DNA of 64,000 nt from Sporosarcina sp. FSL W8-0480. Its GTDB lineage: Bacteria; Bacillota; Bacilli; Bacillales_A; Planococcaceae. Below are positions 50,300 through 61,097 of this stretch, in pieces. The notes beneath the pieces are model-generated. The model saw nothing but the letters and a program-made list of their open reading frames with translations. It was not told the DNA's origin and made no database searches. The position numbers were made by a program, and so were the translations under genes. Where the stretch lies: contig NZ_CP150166.1 in the NCBI RefSeq assembly GCF_037963765.1, positions 336,001-400,000 on the forward strand, in the 5' to 3' direction. Positions within the stretch are counted from its first letter, which is position 1, and every line of letters starts with the position of its first letter.

Positions 50300-51174
50300 T
50301 ATTCATTCACATGATATTCCTGATAGACTTCTCGTTTTGCCAATCCACGTTCCAATGCTACCAAACGGATTGCTTCCTTTGAGGTAATATGTTCTTTCTC
50401 CATTAATAATTCTACATGGGAAAGGATGCTAATGTCTTTCCACCAGCTTTCCTCCTGATTCTCCTCCCCATCCTGATTGCCTTCAAGGATAATACAAAAC
50501 TCTCCACGGAGCTCATTCGTCTCGACCCAAGAAACCGCCTCCGCCAATGTTCCGCGCAGGAATTCCTCATACCTTTTTGTCAATTCCCTAGCCAAAACAA
50601 CTTTACGGGCGGTTCCACATGCATCGGCAATTGCACGGATTGTTTCCTTAAGACGATGAGGGGCTTCATAAAAGATCAAAGTCTCTTCCTTTTGCTTAAG
50701 CTTACGTAGTTGTTCATTACGCTCCTTTTTCTGCCTTGAAAGAAATCCAAAGAAGGTAAACGGCTGTGTTTGGATTCCCGATGCGACTAATGCACTTATA
50801 GCCGCATTCGACCCTGGAATAGGGACAACATCATACCCGGCCTCAATCGCTTTTACAGCGATATCATAACCAGGGTCAGATATACACGGCATTCCTGCAT
50901 CACTTACTAATGCAACTTGTTTGCCCTCGGCTAATAGCGAGAGAATCTTTTCCCCACCCTTTTCAAGATTATGCTCATGATAGCTGATTAATGGAGTTTT
51001 AATATCGAAATGGTTGCAAAGTTTAATAGTATTCCTTGTATCTTCTGCCGCTATGATGTCGACCTCCTGTAGCACCCGTATTGCTCTGAAAGTCATATCT
51101 TCCAAGTTCCCAATCGGGGTGCCAACCAAAAACAGCTTTGCATTGCCCGTTTCAGCACTTTTTTGTGATTGCAT
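50299..51174 (-). CDS. rsmI: 16S rRNA (cytidine1402-2'-O)-methyltransferase
   Basis: SAM-dependent enzyme of the tetrapyrrole-methylase fold that modifies C1402 in the P site. KLFLVGTPIGNLEDMTFRAI, AAEDTRNTIKL and VALVSDAGMPCISDPG are the conserved N-terminal motifs; 291 aa. It overlaps yazA by 23 bp, and the yabB-yazA-rsmI order matches B. subtilis yabB-yazA-yabC. Confidence 0.95.
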   Translation of the reverse strand: MQSQKSAETGNAKLFLVGTPIGNLEDMTFRAIRVLQEVDIIAAEDTRNTIKLCNHFDIKTPLISYHEHNLEKGGEKILSLLAEGKQVALVSDAGMPCISDPGYDIAVKAIEAGYDVVPIPGSNAAISALVASGIQTQPFTFFGFLSRQKKERNEQLRKLKQKEETLIFYEAPHRLKETIRAIADACGTARKVVLARELTKRYEEFLRGTLAEAVSWVETNELRGEFCIILEGNQDGEENQEESWWKDISILSHVELLMEKEHITSKEAIRLVALERGLAKREVYQEYHVNE

Positions 51175-51439
51175 CCGTAACCTGCCCCTTCCTTAAATAG
51201 CGTTCCTTTGCGCTTCGGGTTAATTGCTTAAACTGATATTCCGCTTGCATTGCTTCACGTTTTGTTTCGTAGCCTTCCGTATAAATGCATTGGACAGGAA
51301 GCCTACCCCGTGTATACTTTGCGCCTTTGCCTTCATTATGGACGCGCAGCCTCTTATTTAGGTCATTCGTGTAGCCGGCATAGTATGAGCCATCCTTGCA
51401 TTCAAGGACATAGAAGATATGTTCAATCCCTTTGTCCAT
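51152..51439 (-). CDS. yazA: GIY-YIG nuclease-domain protein YazA
   Basis: A 95-aa single GIY-YIG domain of the UPF0213 type: [27 protein letters not shown] has the GIY-YIG analogue (FYV...YAG) and catalytic Arg, with the conserved Glu in [10 protein letters not shown]. The biological role is not established. It overlaps both neighbours. Confidence 0.92.
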   Translation of the reverse strand: MDKGIEHIFYVLECKDGSYYAGYTNDLNKRLRVHNEGKGAKYTRGRLPVQCIYTEGYETKREAMQAEYQFKQLTRSAKERYLRKGQVTDAITKKC

Positions 51440-52172
51440 ATAGTAATGTCCTCACTTCCTCCGTATACTCCCCATCAGGGCCATATATATATAAGGGCGC
51501 TAAAATTTTTAAATCCGGCTTACCATCTTTAATGCCCTCTATCAGTAATGTGTTTGCCTCTTTTCCTTCTTTCGGATAGACAAAACGGATTCGTTTCGGT
51601 TCAAGTCGGTTTGCGCGCATTGCCGTTACGATGTCTAAAAGTCTACCGGGACGATGGACAAATGCCGCCTTGCCTCCTTGTTTCAATAGTTCGCTTGCGG
51701 ATTGCACGGCTTGTTCAAGGGTTAAATGAATTTCATGCCGTGCAATAGCGACATGTTCCTTCAAGTTTTTTTCACTTGCTTCTATTGCAGGAAAATAAGG
51801 CGGATTGCATGTCACTGTATCGTATTTTTCATAGCCGATTTTCGTGGCAATGCCAATGACATCATCATTCACAATCCGTATTCTTTCATCTAATCCATTG
51901 TAGGCTACACTTCGTTCGGCCATATCCGATAGGCGCTCCTGAAGTTCAACCGCCACGATGTCCGCATTTGTTCGAGCACTGAGAAACAGTGGGATCGCTC
52001 CGTTCCCTGCGCATAAATCGACAATCTTACCGGAACGAATCGGGACATAAGCAAATTTTGCAAGCAGGACGGCGTCGAGTGAAAAGGAAAACACGGATGG
52101 GCTTTGGATGATCCGTAGATTTTCTGCCAATAAATAATCAAGTCTTTCGTCTTCTTTTAATAAATTCTCCAT
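51423..52172 (-). CDS. yabB: Class I SAM methyltransferase YabB (TrmN6/TrmB-like, N6-adenine type)
   Basis: A 249-aa Rossmann methyltransferase with SAM motif [19 protein letters not shown] and catalytic NPPYF ([15 protein letters not shown]), characteristic of N6-adenine methylation of RNA. The E. coli relative TrmN6 modifies A37 of tRNA-Val; the target here is inferred only. It overlaps yazA by 17 bp. Confidence 0.88.
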   Translation of the reverse strand: MENLLKEDERLDYLLAENLRIIQSPSVFSFSLDAVLLAKFAYVPIRSGKIVDLCAGNGAIPLFLSARTNADIVAVELQERLSDMAERSVAYNGLDERIRIVNDDVIGIATKIGYEKYDTVTCNPPYFPAIEASEKNLKEHVAIARHEIHLTLEQAVQSASELLKQGGKAAFVHRPGRLLDIVTAMRANRLEPKRIRFVYPKEGKEANTLLIEGIKDGKPDLKILAPLYIYGPDGEYTEEVRTLLYGQRD

Positions 52173-52194
52173 TTTTTACTCCCTCAATCCATAG

Positions 52195-52232
52195 AAAAAA
52201 GCCGATGCCTACACAAAATAGGATCGGCTCTT
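52195..52232 (-). terminator. Intrinsic terminator after yabA
   Basis: AGCCGATCCTA and TAGGCATCGGCT arms (one bulge) followed by TTTTTTC on the minus strand. Confidence 0.85.
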
Positions 52233-52233
52233 T

Positions 52234-52593
52234 TCAAGCATGTTGTTTACTTAGGAAGGACAGGCAAAACAAGCAATCTTCCCCTTTACGGCTGCTGCCA
52301 TAATGAACATTGCAGACATGGTATCCTTCATTATATATCCGTGCCAAGTTGTCCACCCCTTCACCGATGTCGATTCTTCGGGGTTTTTCAACTAATTGTT
52401 GTTCACTCAATGTTTCGGTTTTCTCATTTAATTCTTCAAGCCTGGTCCGGAGATGATGGTTTTCTAGTTGAAGTGAGTGGTTCTCTTCCGTCATCTTAGC
52501 TACAAATCCCATTAGTTCCCGGAATTGCTCATGCATGGATTCAAGCTGTTGCTCAAATTCCATTACCCTGTCGAGAAAGTTCCCTTCTTTCAA
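52234..52593 (-). CDS. yabA: Replication initiation control protein YabA
   Basis: Negative regulator that bridges DnaA and the DnaN clamp. An N-terminal leucine-rich coiled coil ([20 protein letters not shown] ... [16 protein letters not shown]) is followed by a C-terminal zinc site (H-x-C-x4-H then CLFC). A TTG start 8 bp after GAGG is chosen; a GTG three codons upstream overlaps that site, so the exact start is uncertain. About 119 aa. Confidence 0.92.
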   Translation of the reverse strand: MKEGNFLDRVMEFEQQLESMHEQFRELMGFVAKMTEENHSLQLENHHLRTRLEELNEKTETLSEQQLVEKPRRIDIGEGVDNLARIYNEGYHVCNVHYGSSRKGEDCLFCLSFLSKQHA

Positions 52594-52606
52594 CTTGTTC
52601 ACCTCA

Positions 52607-53434
52607 TCATTTCGTCAATTGAGCTTCCACGTTCTTTTGGCTTTCAATTTCTTCCCATGAATATTCTAAGACATGTTCCTGATCCACTAAATTTACTTGT
52701 AAAATTCTTTCAAGTAGATTCAAGCCAACCACTTTACCAGGTCCTTCAGGGGTTTGCACCCTTTCTCCGATATCCGGCATGAGGTTTTTCGCCTCTTCAT
52801 ATTCATCGTTTTCATACTTCAGGCAACACATAAGCCGACCACATAAGCCTGAAATCTTCGATGGATTAAGTGAAAGGTTTTGATCCTTCGCCATCTTAAT
52901 GGAAACTGGCTCAAAGTCTCCAAGGAATGTGGAACAGCAAAGCATCCTTCCACAAGGGCCAATACCTCCAAGCATTTTCGCTTCATCCCGGACGCCAATT
53001 TGGCGAAGTTCGATACGGGTACGGAAAATTGCTGCGAGGTCCTTTACAAGATTTCGGAAGTCAACCCTACCTTCCGCTGTGAAATAAAAGACGATCTTAT
53101 TGCGATCGAATGTATACTCCACATCGACGAGCTTCATATCCAACTCATGCTCGCGTATTTTTTCCAAGCATTTTCCGAAAGCCTGTTCAGCATCCATCTG
53201 ATTCTCTTCCACCTGGATCTGGTCTTCGATTAGCGCTTTGCGGATAATTTTCTTTAGTGGCAAGACGACATCATTCTCATCGACTTCCTTCACCGGAATA
53301 GCAACTTTACCATATTCGATTCCCCTAGCCGTCTCTACGATAACATAATCGTCAACGTCGAGAGGATAATCGAGAGGATCGAAATAATATATTTTACCCG
53401 CCTTTTTAAAGCGGACACCTACAACATTATACAA
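52607..53434 (-). CDS. ricT: RicT (YaaT), PSP1-family regulator of RNase Y
   Basis: Forms the RicAFT complex with YmcA and YlbF, carrying [4Fe-4S] clusters and steering RNase Y in mRNA maturation. The cysteine clusters GPCGRMLCC and [13 protein letters not shown] (about residues 165-200) provide the ligands. The 275-aa PSP1 protein sits between holB and yabA, in the same order as B. subtilis. Confidence 0.95.
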   Translation of the reverse strand: MYNVVGVRFKKAGKIYYFDPLDYPLDVDDYVIVETARGIEYGKVAIPVKEVDENDVVLPLKKIIRKALIEDQIQVEENQMDAEQAFGKCLEKIREHELDMKLVDVEYTFDRNKIVFYFTAEGRVDFRNLVKDLAAIFRTRIELRQIGVRDEAKMLGGIGPCGRMLCCSTFLGDFEPVSIKMAKDQNLSLNPSKISGLCGRLMCCLKYENDEYEEAKNLMPDIGERVQTPEGPGKVVGLNLLERILQVNLVDQEHVLEYSWEEIESQKNVEAQLTK

Positions 53435-54431
53435 GCATTAACCCCTCCTGCAAATTAAGCACCAGTTGTTCCATCAAAAGTGTACGGTTCATATTACTGT
53501 ACAACTTTTTCTTCGCTTGAAGAACCGCTTCCATACTGGCCGATAACTGGCTATATGTCATCTTCATTGAGAGGCCACGGAAAATCTGCTGCTGATCGGG
53601 AAACGTCATTTCCGATTGCAATCCCGCTTTCATCGAAACAATATCACGGTATGCATAGAGAAGCAAGTTGAGAGCACATTCCAAGTCTTCCTTCTCTTTA
53701 ATTGTTGGAACCCATTCAGATTGGATGAATAGAAGCGCTTCATTCACATGGCGATCTGATGCTTCTATTAATTTTAACACTGTTTTTCGCATGTGTGCAA
53801 ATTGATCATTTTCCGCTAACAACCTTGCCTGTTCGACATCTGCAGTCATCATCGTAACCGTTGACGCCATAGATGCAGTTATACCTGAGTCGACAAGCTT
53901 TGCAATCATTTCTTCCCTTCTTGGGGGAAGGAATGTAATCCTCTGACACCGTGATTGGATGGTCGGCAATATAGATTGATAGGAACTGGTTAATAATATT
54001 GCGGTCACTTCTCCTTCAGGTTCTTCAAGGAATTTCAGCAACGTGTTAGCTGCTGCCACATTCATTCGGTCTGCACGGGAAATGATGTAGATTTTACGTC
54101 CCGGTTCATACCCCTTCCTTGTCATTTGCATGATCAAGGATGACATCTGTTCCTTCTTAATGTCTTGGCCGTCCGGCTCAATCATTGTTACATTCGGATG
54201 GCTTTTTGAAGAAATCCGTCTGCAAGCATGACATGTTTCACATGGAACAGCATTCACGGGCTGTTCACAAAGCATCAGTTTCGCAAAATGGAGAGCAGCT
54301 GCTTCCTTTCCGGTTCCTGTGTCACCATCGAATAGATAGGCATGGCCAATCCGGTTGTTTCGAAATGTTGCTTCCAATCTATCAATAACAGCTTTTTGCC
54401 GTTGTTTGATATCAGCACCCGTCTCTTCCAT
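53427..54431 (-). CDS. holB: DNA polymerase III delta-prime subunit
   Basis: Clamp-loader subunit of the replisome. AAA+ fold with Walker-like LFDGDTGTGKEAAALHFAKLM (about 33-53), a zinc module CEQPVNAVPCETCHACRR and sensor region NTLLKFLEEPEGEVTAILLTSS; 334 aa. It overlaps ricT by 8 bp. Confidence 0.95.
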   Translation of the reverse strand: MEETGADIKQRQKAVIDRLEATFRNNRIGHAYLFDGDTGTGKEAAALHFAKLMLCEQPVNAVPCETCHACRRISSKSHPNVTMIEPDGQDIKKEQMSSLIMQMTRKGYEPGRKIYIISRADRMNVAAANTLLKFLEEPEGEVTAILLTSSYQSILPTIQSRCQRITFLPPRREEMIAKLVDSGITASMASTVTMMTADVEQARLLAENDQFAHMRKTVLKLIEASDRHVNEALLFIQSEWVPTIKEKEDLECALNLLLYAYRDIVSMKAGLQSEMTFPDQQQIFRGLSMKMTYSQLSASMEAVLQAKKKLYSNMNRTLLMEQLVLNLQEGLMLV

Positions 54432-54449
54432 GCCTTCACCTCCTGCTGC

Positions 54450-54485
54450 AAAAAAACCGTGTTTTTAAATTTTACAAAAACACGG
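54450..54485 (-). terminator. Intrinsic terminator after yaaR
   Basis: CCGTGTTTTT and AAAAACACGG arms followed by TTTTTTTG on the minus strand; it separates yaaR from holB. Confidence 0.88.
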
Positions 54486-54486
54486 G

Positions 54487-54927
54487 TCATGTATATAAGT
54501 TAATGAGTAATCCTTTGATTTCTCCGATTTTCCCTAATAACTCAACGGAAGTCTGTTCTTCGTCCAATAATGCTTCGGCCAACTCAAGAAGCTTTTCGTC
54601 AACCGTTTGGATAATTTTCAATCCACGCCCTTCACCATACTGGTTCCATGTATGAGATTGTTTCAATCCCATACCCGAGTCGACTGTCTCTTTTAGGAAA
54701 CGGCGGACGAGCATTTTGAATTTTGCCATGTCTCTTAGATTCCGTGAACGGGTTAGACGGTCTCCGGCGGAAGAAATGTCACCTAAAAGTCTTGTCATCT
54801 GTTCAGAATGCAAGCGTTCTTCCTGTTTCAGGACCATTTGGCCGAATCGGACATTTCCTTGCGGAGAACGTAAGGGGTCGTTACGCAGATTGTCGAGTCC
54901 CGTCCGATGGTCTCCATTCACTTTCAT
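54487..54927 (-). CDS. yaaR: YaaR (DUF327)
   Basis: A 146-aa, mainly helical cytoplasmic protein of unknown function conserved next to darA in Bacillales. MKVNGDHRTGLDNLRND and FKMLVRRFLKETVDSGMGLKQSHTWNQYG are the recognisable parts. The ATG is preferred over an upstream GTG that abuts AAGG. Confidence 0.88.
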   Translation of the reverse strand: MKVNGDHRTGLDNLRNDPLRSPQGNVRFGQMVLKQEERLHSEQMTRLLGDISSAGDRLTRSRNLRDMAKFKMLVRRFLKETVDSGMGLKQSHTWNQYGEGRGLKIIQTVDEKLLELAEALLDEEQTSVELLGKIGEIKGLLINLYT

Positions 54928-54947
54928 AACTATTTCCACCTTATTTC

Positions 54948-55455
<508 letters not shown>

Positions 55456-55516
55456 TGTATACTTAACAAAAGCAGACACATCTAAAGGGTTGCAAAAAAC
55501 CCTCTCTCATATTATA

Positions 55517-56161
55517 TCACGAATTGTCTTGAGAAATGAGTTGAGAACTTATAATTTTCCAAACATTTTCTGTTACTTCTGATAATGGGAGTGATGCGTC
55601 TGTGCTGATGATGCGATTTGGGTATTGTTTTAGCAATATTTTGTAGCCTTCGTAGACTTTTTGATGAAATTGTAGGGCTTCATTGTCGAGACGATTTTGT
55701 TCCCTAACTCCGCTTTGTGCAATTCGTTGTAAGCCATCTTCGGGTGAAATGTCGAAGAAGATGGTTACGTCGGGCATTGTTTCTCCTATTGCGAATGCGT
55801 TGATGGACATGACGTCGTCCATACCAAGCCCCCTTGCATGGCCTTGGTAGGCGAGTGAGCTGTCGATGAAGCGGTCGCAAAGGACGATTTTCCCCTCATG
55901 TAACGCAGGGATGATTCTTTCGACAAGATGCTGTCTACGTGCTGATGCATAGAGGAGGGCCTCTGTTCTGCCGTCCATTTCCTGATGATCATTATCTAAA
56001 ATGATGGCCCGGATCTTTTCGGAGATGCGGATGCCACCCGGCTCACGGGTTAGGATCCCTTCCAATCCTTCCTTTTGCATTCTCTTATATATTTCTGCAA
56101 TCACAGTTGTTTTTCCTGCACCTTCAGGACCTTCAAATGTGATAAATTTTCCTTTTGACAT
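55517..56161 (-). CDS. tmk: Thymidylate kinase
   Basis: Phosphorylates dTMP to dTDP. P-loop [14 protein letters not shown] (about 7-20), [12 protein letters not shown] (DR motif) and the LID region are present; 214 aa. It follows yaaO by 18 bp, as in B. subtilis. Confidence 0.96.
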   Translation of the reverse strand: MSKGKFITFEGPEGAGKTTVIAEIYKRMQKEGLEGILTREPGGIRISEKIRAIILDNDHQEMDGRTEALLYASARRQHLVERIIPALHEGKIVLCDRFIDSSLAYQGHARGLGMDDVMSINAFAIGETMPDVTIFFDISPEDGLQRIAQSGVREQNRLDNEALQFHQKVYEGYKILLKQYPNRIISTDASLPLSEVTENVWKIISSQLISQDNS

Positions 56162-56179
56162 GATTAATTCCTCCGAAGT

Positions 56180-57601
56180 TCATTTCAATACAAACAACTT
56201 TTTATCTTCAAGGTGAATCGCACCTTGGAATCTTGCTCCTGCCTCTATTAAAGCAGATAATGCCCTGATATGGTGCTCCGTGATTCTTTCACCTTTTATC
56301 ATCAATGGAATTCCGGGAGGATAAGGGATTAAAGATGCAGCTGCGATGCGTCCTGCCGCGTTATCTATAGATATCCACTCCGTCTCCATGTTGACTAATT
56401 CATACGGAGGGATTGCAAGCACGGAGATTCCGTCTGGCCAGGTAACCATGTCTAAGAAAGCAGGGTTATCATCTACTTTACCCAAGTTGGTGACTGCTGC
56501 AATCATTTTTTTCTTCCATTCTTTTAAAGGGGGATTAGATTCTCTGTTCCATAACGGTAAAATAAGTAGAGCTTGGTAAGGATCTGCAAGTTCTGCATAA
56601 ATCCCTTCTGATTCGAATGCTGCTTGCAAGGCAAAGCCGGAGTGGCCTGCATAGCGGAGCAATAACTTTAAAGGATCGTCCGTCTCCACAATTTCCATAT
56701 GGTTGATTTTCTTCAATTCCTGAATAAATGAAGAGCGTAATTCCATGAATCTTCGCTTGTCACTTTCCCTATAGGATGCCGCGTAGGCCCTTGCGTCATC
56801 TAAAGAGGCCATCAGTAAATACGATGGACTGCTGGACTGTAGCATTTGTAAATAATATGCGATTTTCTCTTCGGAAATCAGTTCAGATCGGATGTGTAAA
56901 AATGATCCCATCGTCATGGCAGGCAACGTCTTATGTGCTGAATGCACGACGATATCAGCGCCTAATTCAATTGCGGAGCGCGGGAACGGCTCACTAACTA
57001 TGAAATGAGCCCCATGCGCTTCATCGACAAGGACGGGGATGGAGCAGGCATGGCATAATTCAATGATCTTTTCCAACTCCTCCCCCGTAACACCATAATA
57101 CGTAGGGTACGTAAGGATAACGGCTTTCGCTTGCGGATATGCAGTGAGTGCCTTTTCCACCTGCTCCTGCGTTAAGACGCCCGGTGTCCTTGTATGCATA
57201 TCCCAAGGTGGAGATAGGAGCACTGGACGTGCACCCGTCATTTCAATCGCATGGAACACCGATTTATGTGCATTGCGCTGTACGATTACCGTATCACCTA
57301 TTCCACAAGCGGCATGAATCATTGCCAAGTTTCCTACGGTGGAGCCATTCACGAGGAAAAAGCTCCTTTTTGACTTGTAAAGTGCGGACAACAGGCTTTC
57401 GGCTTCCTGAATGATCCCTTCCGCCTCATGGAGGTCGTCAAGTCCTGTGAGCTCCGTGTAATCATACGAAAGAGCTTGCCGCATCCCTTCTGGCAAGCTG
57501 GATAAAAGACCATGCTTATGCCCCGGCACGTGAAATGATACCGGGGTGCGTTCTTTGAAATATTCCAACGCCTCAACAAGCGGGCGATTATTTTGATTCA
57601 T
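56180..57601 (-). CDS. yaaO: Orn/Lys/Arg decarboxylase-family PLP protein (YaaO)
   Basis: Fold type I PLP enzyme of the basic amino acid decarboxylase group, 473 aa. SFHVPGHKHG, GSTVGNLAMIHA, VDEAHGAHF (PLP aspartate) and SAHKTLPAMTMG (Schiff-base lysine) are intact. Substrate among lysine, arginine or ornithine is not resolved. The ATG at MNQNNRPL is preferred over a GTG abutting AAGGAA. Confidence 0.88.
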   Translation of the reverse strand: MNQNNRPLVEALEYFKERTPVSFHVPGHKHGLLSSLPEGMRQALSYDYTELTGLDDLHEAEGIIQEAESLLSALYKSKRSFFLVNGSTVGNLAMIHAACGIGDTVIVQRNAHKSVFHAIEMTGARPVLLSPPWDMHTRTPGVLTQEQVEKALTAYPQAKAVILTYPTYYGVTGEELEKIIELCHACSIPVLVDEAHGAHFIVSEPFPRSAIELGADIVVHSAHKTLPAMTMGSFLHIRSELISEEKIAYYLQMLQSSSPSYLLMASLDDARAYAASYRESDKRRFMELRSSFIQELKKINHMEIVETDDPLKLLLRYAGHSGFALQAAFESEGIYAELADPYQALLILPLWNRESNPPLKEWKKKMIAAVTNLGKVDDNPAFLDMVTWPDGISVLAIPPYELVNMETEWISIDNAAGRIAAASLIPYPPGIPLMIKGERITEHHIRALSALIEAGARFQGAIHLEDKKLFVLK

Positions 57602-57670
57602 GTAACGTTCCACTTCCTTTGCTACCTCTATTATAAAGGAAGGTGAGATTATAGTGTGGAAATTATATCG

Positions 57671-58825
57671 TCACACATATTTCATTCTTGATAGTCCAAT
57701 TGAGAGGAATATGATAGCAAAACCGACTAACACAGAGAGGGGCATGATGATATCCGTGAAGGAGCCGTTTTCGGAAATCAACGTCGTAAATGCTTCCATA
57801 GCCCACGTTTGTGGGACGAAGTTAGCAATTTTTTGCATAATGTCCGGCACCATGCTGATCGGCCAATAGACGCCACCTAACATGCAAGTCGAAATGATCA
57901 CCAATGTACCGATGGCGTTTTGCTGCTCGACAGTCTTTACGAAACTTGCAATCGCCATTCCGAGACCTACAACACAGAGTAACAGTGACGTGATGAGAAG
58001 AAGCAATGCAACCGGTGATCCCCAGTCCACGCCAAACATTGCTGACGATAATGCAATAAGAAGGAAAAACTGTATCCAGCCGACAGTGAAAAAAGATAGG
58101 AAATAACCAAGCATCACTTGGAAACGGGTGACGGGCGTCGTAAACAGCCTCGACCAGATTCCGTCCTGCCTCGCTTCGATCAATGTGCCCGTCATCGAAA
58201 GCATCATAATCATAACGAACATAATTGAAAATCCTGCGGAGCTATATGAGATGCCCATGATTGGGTTCTTAGAGGTACCACCGATTGTTCTTTGTTCGGT
58301 CCATGTTTGAATCATCCCTTCGTTCTGATTGAGCCCTTTGTAGACGGATTCCCAGCTTTTATTGAAATAAGAACCGCCTACCTGCGACGCCGCCACGTAT
58401 ATTTCTACGGCTTGCATCGTCTGATTCACCTGTTGTTTAACAAGCGGCGCTGTCGCCATATTGGATGAAGGTTGAAAGCTAATTGGTTGTTCGCTATCTA
58501 ACAGCTTCTGTGCAATCCCTTTTTTTAGCGTCATAATACCTAACACCTCTTTATTCGCCAACAACTCATCCGCATTAACAGACTCAACAAGCTCATACGA
58601 AATCATTTCATCAAGCACTAATTTTTGAACGATGCCTCTTGAAAATTCCGATTGTTCCTGATCCACCAACGCAATTCGGAATGACATATCAGTGTCTTTT
58701 CCAAATATACTTCCGAACAGGAAGGTGAATAATAGCGGCATCCCTAACATGAGGACAATCGACGATTTTTTCTTGAATGTGCGTTTAATTTCAAAAAGGC
58801 ATATCGTTAAGATTTTATTCATCAT
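57671..58825 (-). CDS. ABC-2 exporter permease (LnrN-like)
   Basis: A 384-aa ABC-2 permease: membrane helix near residue 25, a long extracytoplasmic loop (about 45-175), then five C-terminal helices (ISYSSAGFSIMFVMIMMLSMTGTL onward). Last of three genes encoding an ATPase and two related permeases. By order and lengths it corresponds to LnrN of the B. subtilis linearmycin-resistance exporter; the actual substrate is unknown. Confidence 0.82.
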   Translation of the reverse strand: MMNKILTICLFEIKRTFKKKSSIVLMLGMPLLFTFLFGSIFGKDTDMSFRIALVDQEQSEFSRGIVQKLVLDEMISYELVESVNADELLANKEVLGIMTLKKGIAQKLLDSEQPISFQPSSNMATAPLVKQQVNQTMQAVEIYVAASQVGGSYFNKSWESVYKGLNQNEGMIQTWTEQRTIGGTSKNPIMGISYSSAGFSIMFVMIMMLSMTGTLIEARQDGIWSRLFTTPVTRFQVMLGYFLSFFTVGWIQFFLLIALSSAMFGVDWGSPVALLLLITSLLLCVVGLGMAIASFVKTVEQQNAIGTLVIISTCMLGGVYWPISMVPDIMQKIANFVPQTWAMEAFTTLISENGSFTDIIMPLSVLVGFAIIFLSIGLSRMKYV

Positions 58826-58834
58826 GCATACCTC

Positions 58835-60022
58835 CTATACAATCCGCCGGTTTAGCCGGATTGAACTAATAAGAATGGCCGCAGTTCCTATACCAAGGAG
58901 AACAGTTGCCGGCAACCATAAAGTTGACCAGGTGGTTCCTGTCATGATTGCTGTGTAGCTTGACAGTGCCCAGGAATTCGGTATGGCGGTGGCAATATTC
59001 CGCATCACCTCTGGGAATAAAGATAAGGGCAACATCGATCCACCTAACAGCGCAAGTACTTGGACTCCCATACTTCCAACGACATCCGCCATTTTTTCAC
59101 TTGCCGTAAAGGCGGCTACAACCATCGCTAATCCAGCTACCGAAAAGATATAAAAGAAGGTGATGAAGAGGATTTGCAGGAGAGACGGACCCCAGTCGAC
59201 TTTTAATAGAAAATACGTTGCCCCAATGAAGATTAAAAATTGAATCCAAGCAAATAGACATGTGCCGATGAACTTCCCAACAAGTATTGTACGCGAGGAA
59301 ATCGGTGTCATCATCAACCGCGCCAACGTTTCGCTTCCCCTTTCCTGATGAAATGACTTTCCACCTGCCATCGAATTAAATAATAGGAACATCGCCGCCA
59401 TAGCTGCGGCATAATACTGCATGGAAGTCACCATTTCTTCTTCCGCCGGCTCACTAACATACGTCCGTTGTTCCTGCATCACGTTCTCAATTGAAGCTAT
59501 AAGATCATTTTGGATTGCTTCCATATCAATCAAGTCACCATCCGCAGACAACACTGCAGCTTCCGTCATAATTGTAGTGGTCGAATTTGTAATTGCATGC
59601 GACATTTGGGCGAACGTTTCAATCATCTGCTGAATGAGTGTCGCCGCTGTTTCCTGCCCGGAGATTGGCATGACGATGGCTCGATGTGTATCGGTTCCCC
59701 ATCCTTCCGGCAATAGCAATGCTACATCAATCTCCCGACCATCCAACCAATCAAGCAGCTGTTTCTCTGACTCTGCCTGCTCTACCGTAATTGCGAGTCC
59801 GTTTTCACCTAAGGTCCGAATCACGCCTTCCGACATCGCATTAGACTTAGATGTATAGACGCCTAAAATCGTTTCGGGCATACTTCCTCCACCCATAACG
59901 CCTTTTAAGGCCGAACCCAAAATGACGGTCAGCAAAATGGGCATAATGATCATCATCAGAATGGCCTTCAGGTCCTTTAAATGGATTTTCGCATCTTTAA
60001 CGGCTATCAAAAGGCTTTTCAT
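58835..60022 (-). CDS. ABC-2 exporter permease (LnrM-like)
   Basis: A 395-aa paralogue of the following permease with the same layout: one N-terminal helix, an extracytoplasmic domain and five C-terminal helices. QERGSETLARLMMTPISSRTILVGKFIGTCLF is the typical ABC-2 cytoplasmic loop. It lies 9 bp before the second permease and 11 bp after the ATPase, so one operon. Confidence 0.82.
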   Translation of the reverse strand: MKSLLIAVKDAKIHLKDLKAILMMIIMPILLTVILGSALKGVMGGGSMPETILGVYTSKSNAMSEGVIRTLGENGLAITVEQAESEKQLLDWLDGREIDVALLLPEGWGTDTHRAIVMPISGQETAATLIQQMIETFAQMSHAITNSTTTIMTEAAVLSADGDLIDMEAIQNDLIASIENVMQEQRTYVSEPAEEEMVTSMQYYAAAMAAMFLLFNSMAGGKSFHQERGSETLARLMMTPISSRTILVGKFIGTCLFAWIQFLIFIGATYFLLKVDWGPSLLQILFITFFYIFSVAGLAMVVAAFTASEKMADVVGSMGVQVLALLGGSMLPLSLFPEVMRNIATAIPNSWALSSYTAIMTGTTWSTLWLPATVLLGIGTAAILISSIRLNRRIV

Positions 60023-60033
60023 TCTTCTTCCTC

Positions 60034-60963
60034 CTATTCACGCAAAGACCGTCCAGTCAATTGCAAAAATAATGTCTCTAAATTCGCTTCCTGAAGCTTC
60101 AAATTGTGAATAGCCACTTCCGACCGTCCTGCAAGCAGAATCACATCCGCCACAATTTCCATTTTTGATTGCAAATGAACATCGATTTCCTCATGGCGCA
60201 CGATTACTCTTTCCACTCCATCCAACCGTTTTAGACTTTCTATAAATGAAGGGCGTAGCGAATCCACCGTTAGTTTCAATACGGTGCCTCCTGCCAATCT
60301 ATTGCTCAAATCTCTTTTCGTACCGCTTACGATGAGCTTCCCCTCATCGATTATCGCAATCCGCCTGCAAAGGTACTCTACCTCTTCCATGTAGTGGCTT
60401 GTGTAAATGACTGTCATACCCTGCCCATTCAATGATTTGACCGTTTCCAAAATATGATTCCTTGATTGAGGGTCAATGCCGACTGTCGGTTCATCCATGA
60501 TGAGGAGCTGCGGACGATGCATGAGAGCAGCCCCTATATTAATGCGCCGCTTCATACCGCCTGAAAAAGTATCGATACGCCCTTTCGCCCGTTCGGTTAG
60601 TCCGACAATCTCTAACACTTCTTTTGCTCTGGCTTTGGCGACTTTTCCAGAAAGACCGTACATTTTCCCCCAAAAAACAAGATTATCGAGCGCTGACATT
60701 GTTGGATAAAGCGCAATATCCTGCGGCACGACCCCTATTATCTGTTTAATGTCCTTCAAATTTTTCCCGACCTGTTTTCCGGCCACAAGAATCTCCCCTG
60801 ATTCGGACGGAACGAGTCCGCAAATCATAGAAATAAGTGTAGACTTTCCTGCCCCATTCGGTCCTAACAATCCAAACGATTCACCTTTCTCGACTTGAAA
60901 TGAAACCCCCTTGATGACTTCATGCGCACCGAAACTCTTTTTTACATTCGAAAGTGTAAGCAT
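60034..60963 (-). CDS. ABC exporter ATPase (LnrL-like)
   Basis: A 309-aa drug-export type ATPase (CcmA/DrrA group). Walker A GPNGAGKST, Q-loop VVPQDIALYP, signature FSGGMKRRINIGAAL, Walker B LLIMDEPTVGIDP and the H-loop TSHYMEEVEYLC are present. It energises the two permeases that follow. The order kinase-regulator-ATPase-permease-permease is that of lnrJKLMN. Confidence 0.9.
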   Translation of the reverse strand: MLTLSNVKKSFGAHEVIKGVSFQVEKGESFGLLGPNGAGKSTLISMICGLVPSESGEILVAGKQVGKNLKDIKQIIGVVPQDIALYPTMSALDNLVFWGKMYGLSGKVAKARAKEVLEIVGLTERAKGRIDTFSGGMKRRINIGAALMHRPQLLIMDEPTVGIDPQSRNHILETVKSLNGQGMTVIYTSHYMEEVEYLCRRIAIIDEGKLIVSGTKRDLSNRLAGGTVLKLTVDSLRPSFIESLKRLDGVERVIVRHEEIDVHLQSKMEIVADVILLAGRSEVAIHNLKLQEANLETLFLQLTGRSLRE

Positions 60964-61044
60964 TATCTGTAGCCTCCTTCTTTCCTTTATCTTATTGTGG
61001 AAGCTTCAACTTTTCATCGAGCGTGAGGTAGATTTTGAAGGCAT

Positions 61045-61068
61045 AAAAAAAACGGCATTGATATGCCG
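61045..61068 (-). terminator. Terminator between the response regulator and ATPase genes
   Basis: CGGCAT and ATGCCG arms with a 4-nt loop followed by eight T on the minus strand. It separates the two-component genes from the exporter genes, which therefore need their own, probably regulator-dependent, promoter. Confidence 0.88.
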
Positions 61069-61097
61069 CTTTTCATAGGTCTATGAAAAAAGTAATG

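Noticed and set aside
55484..55508. Terminator after tmk
   Set aside because: AGGGTT/AACCCT forms a short stem, but the T-run lies in the loop and not after the stem.
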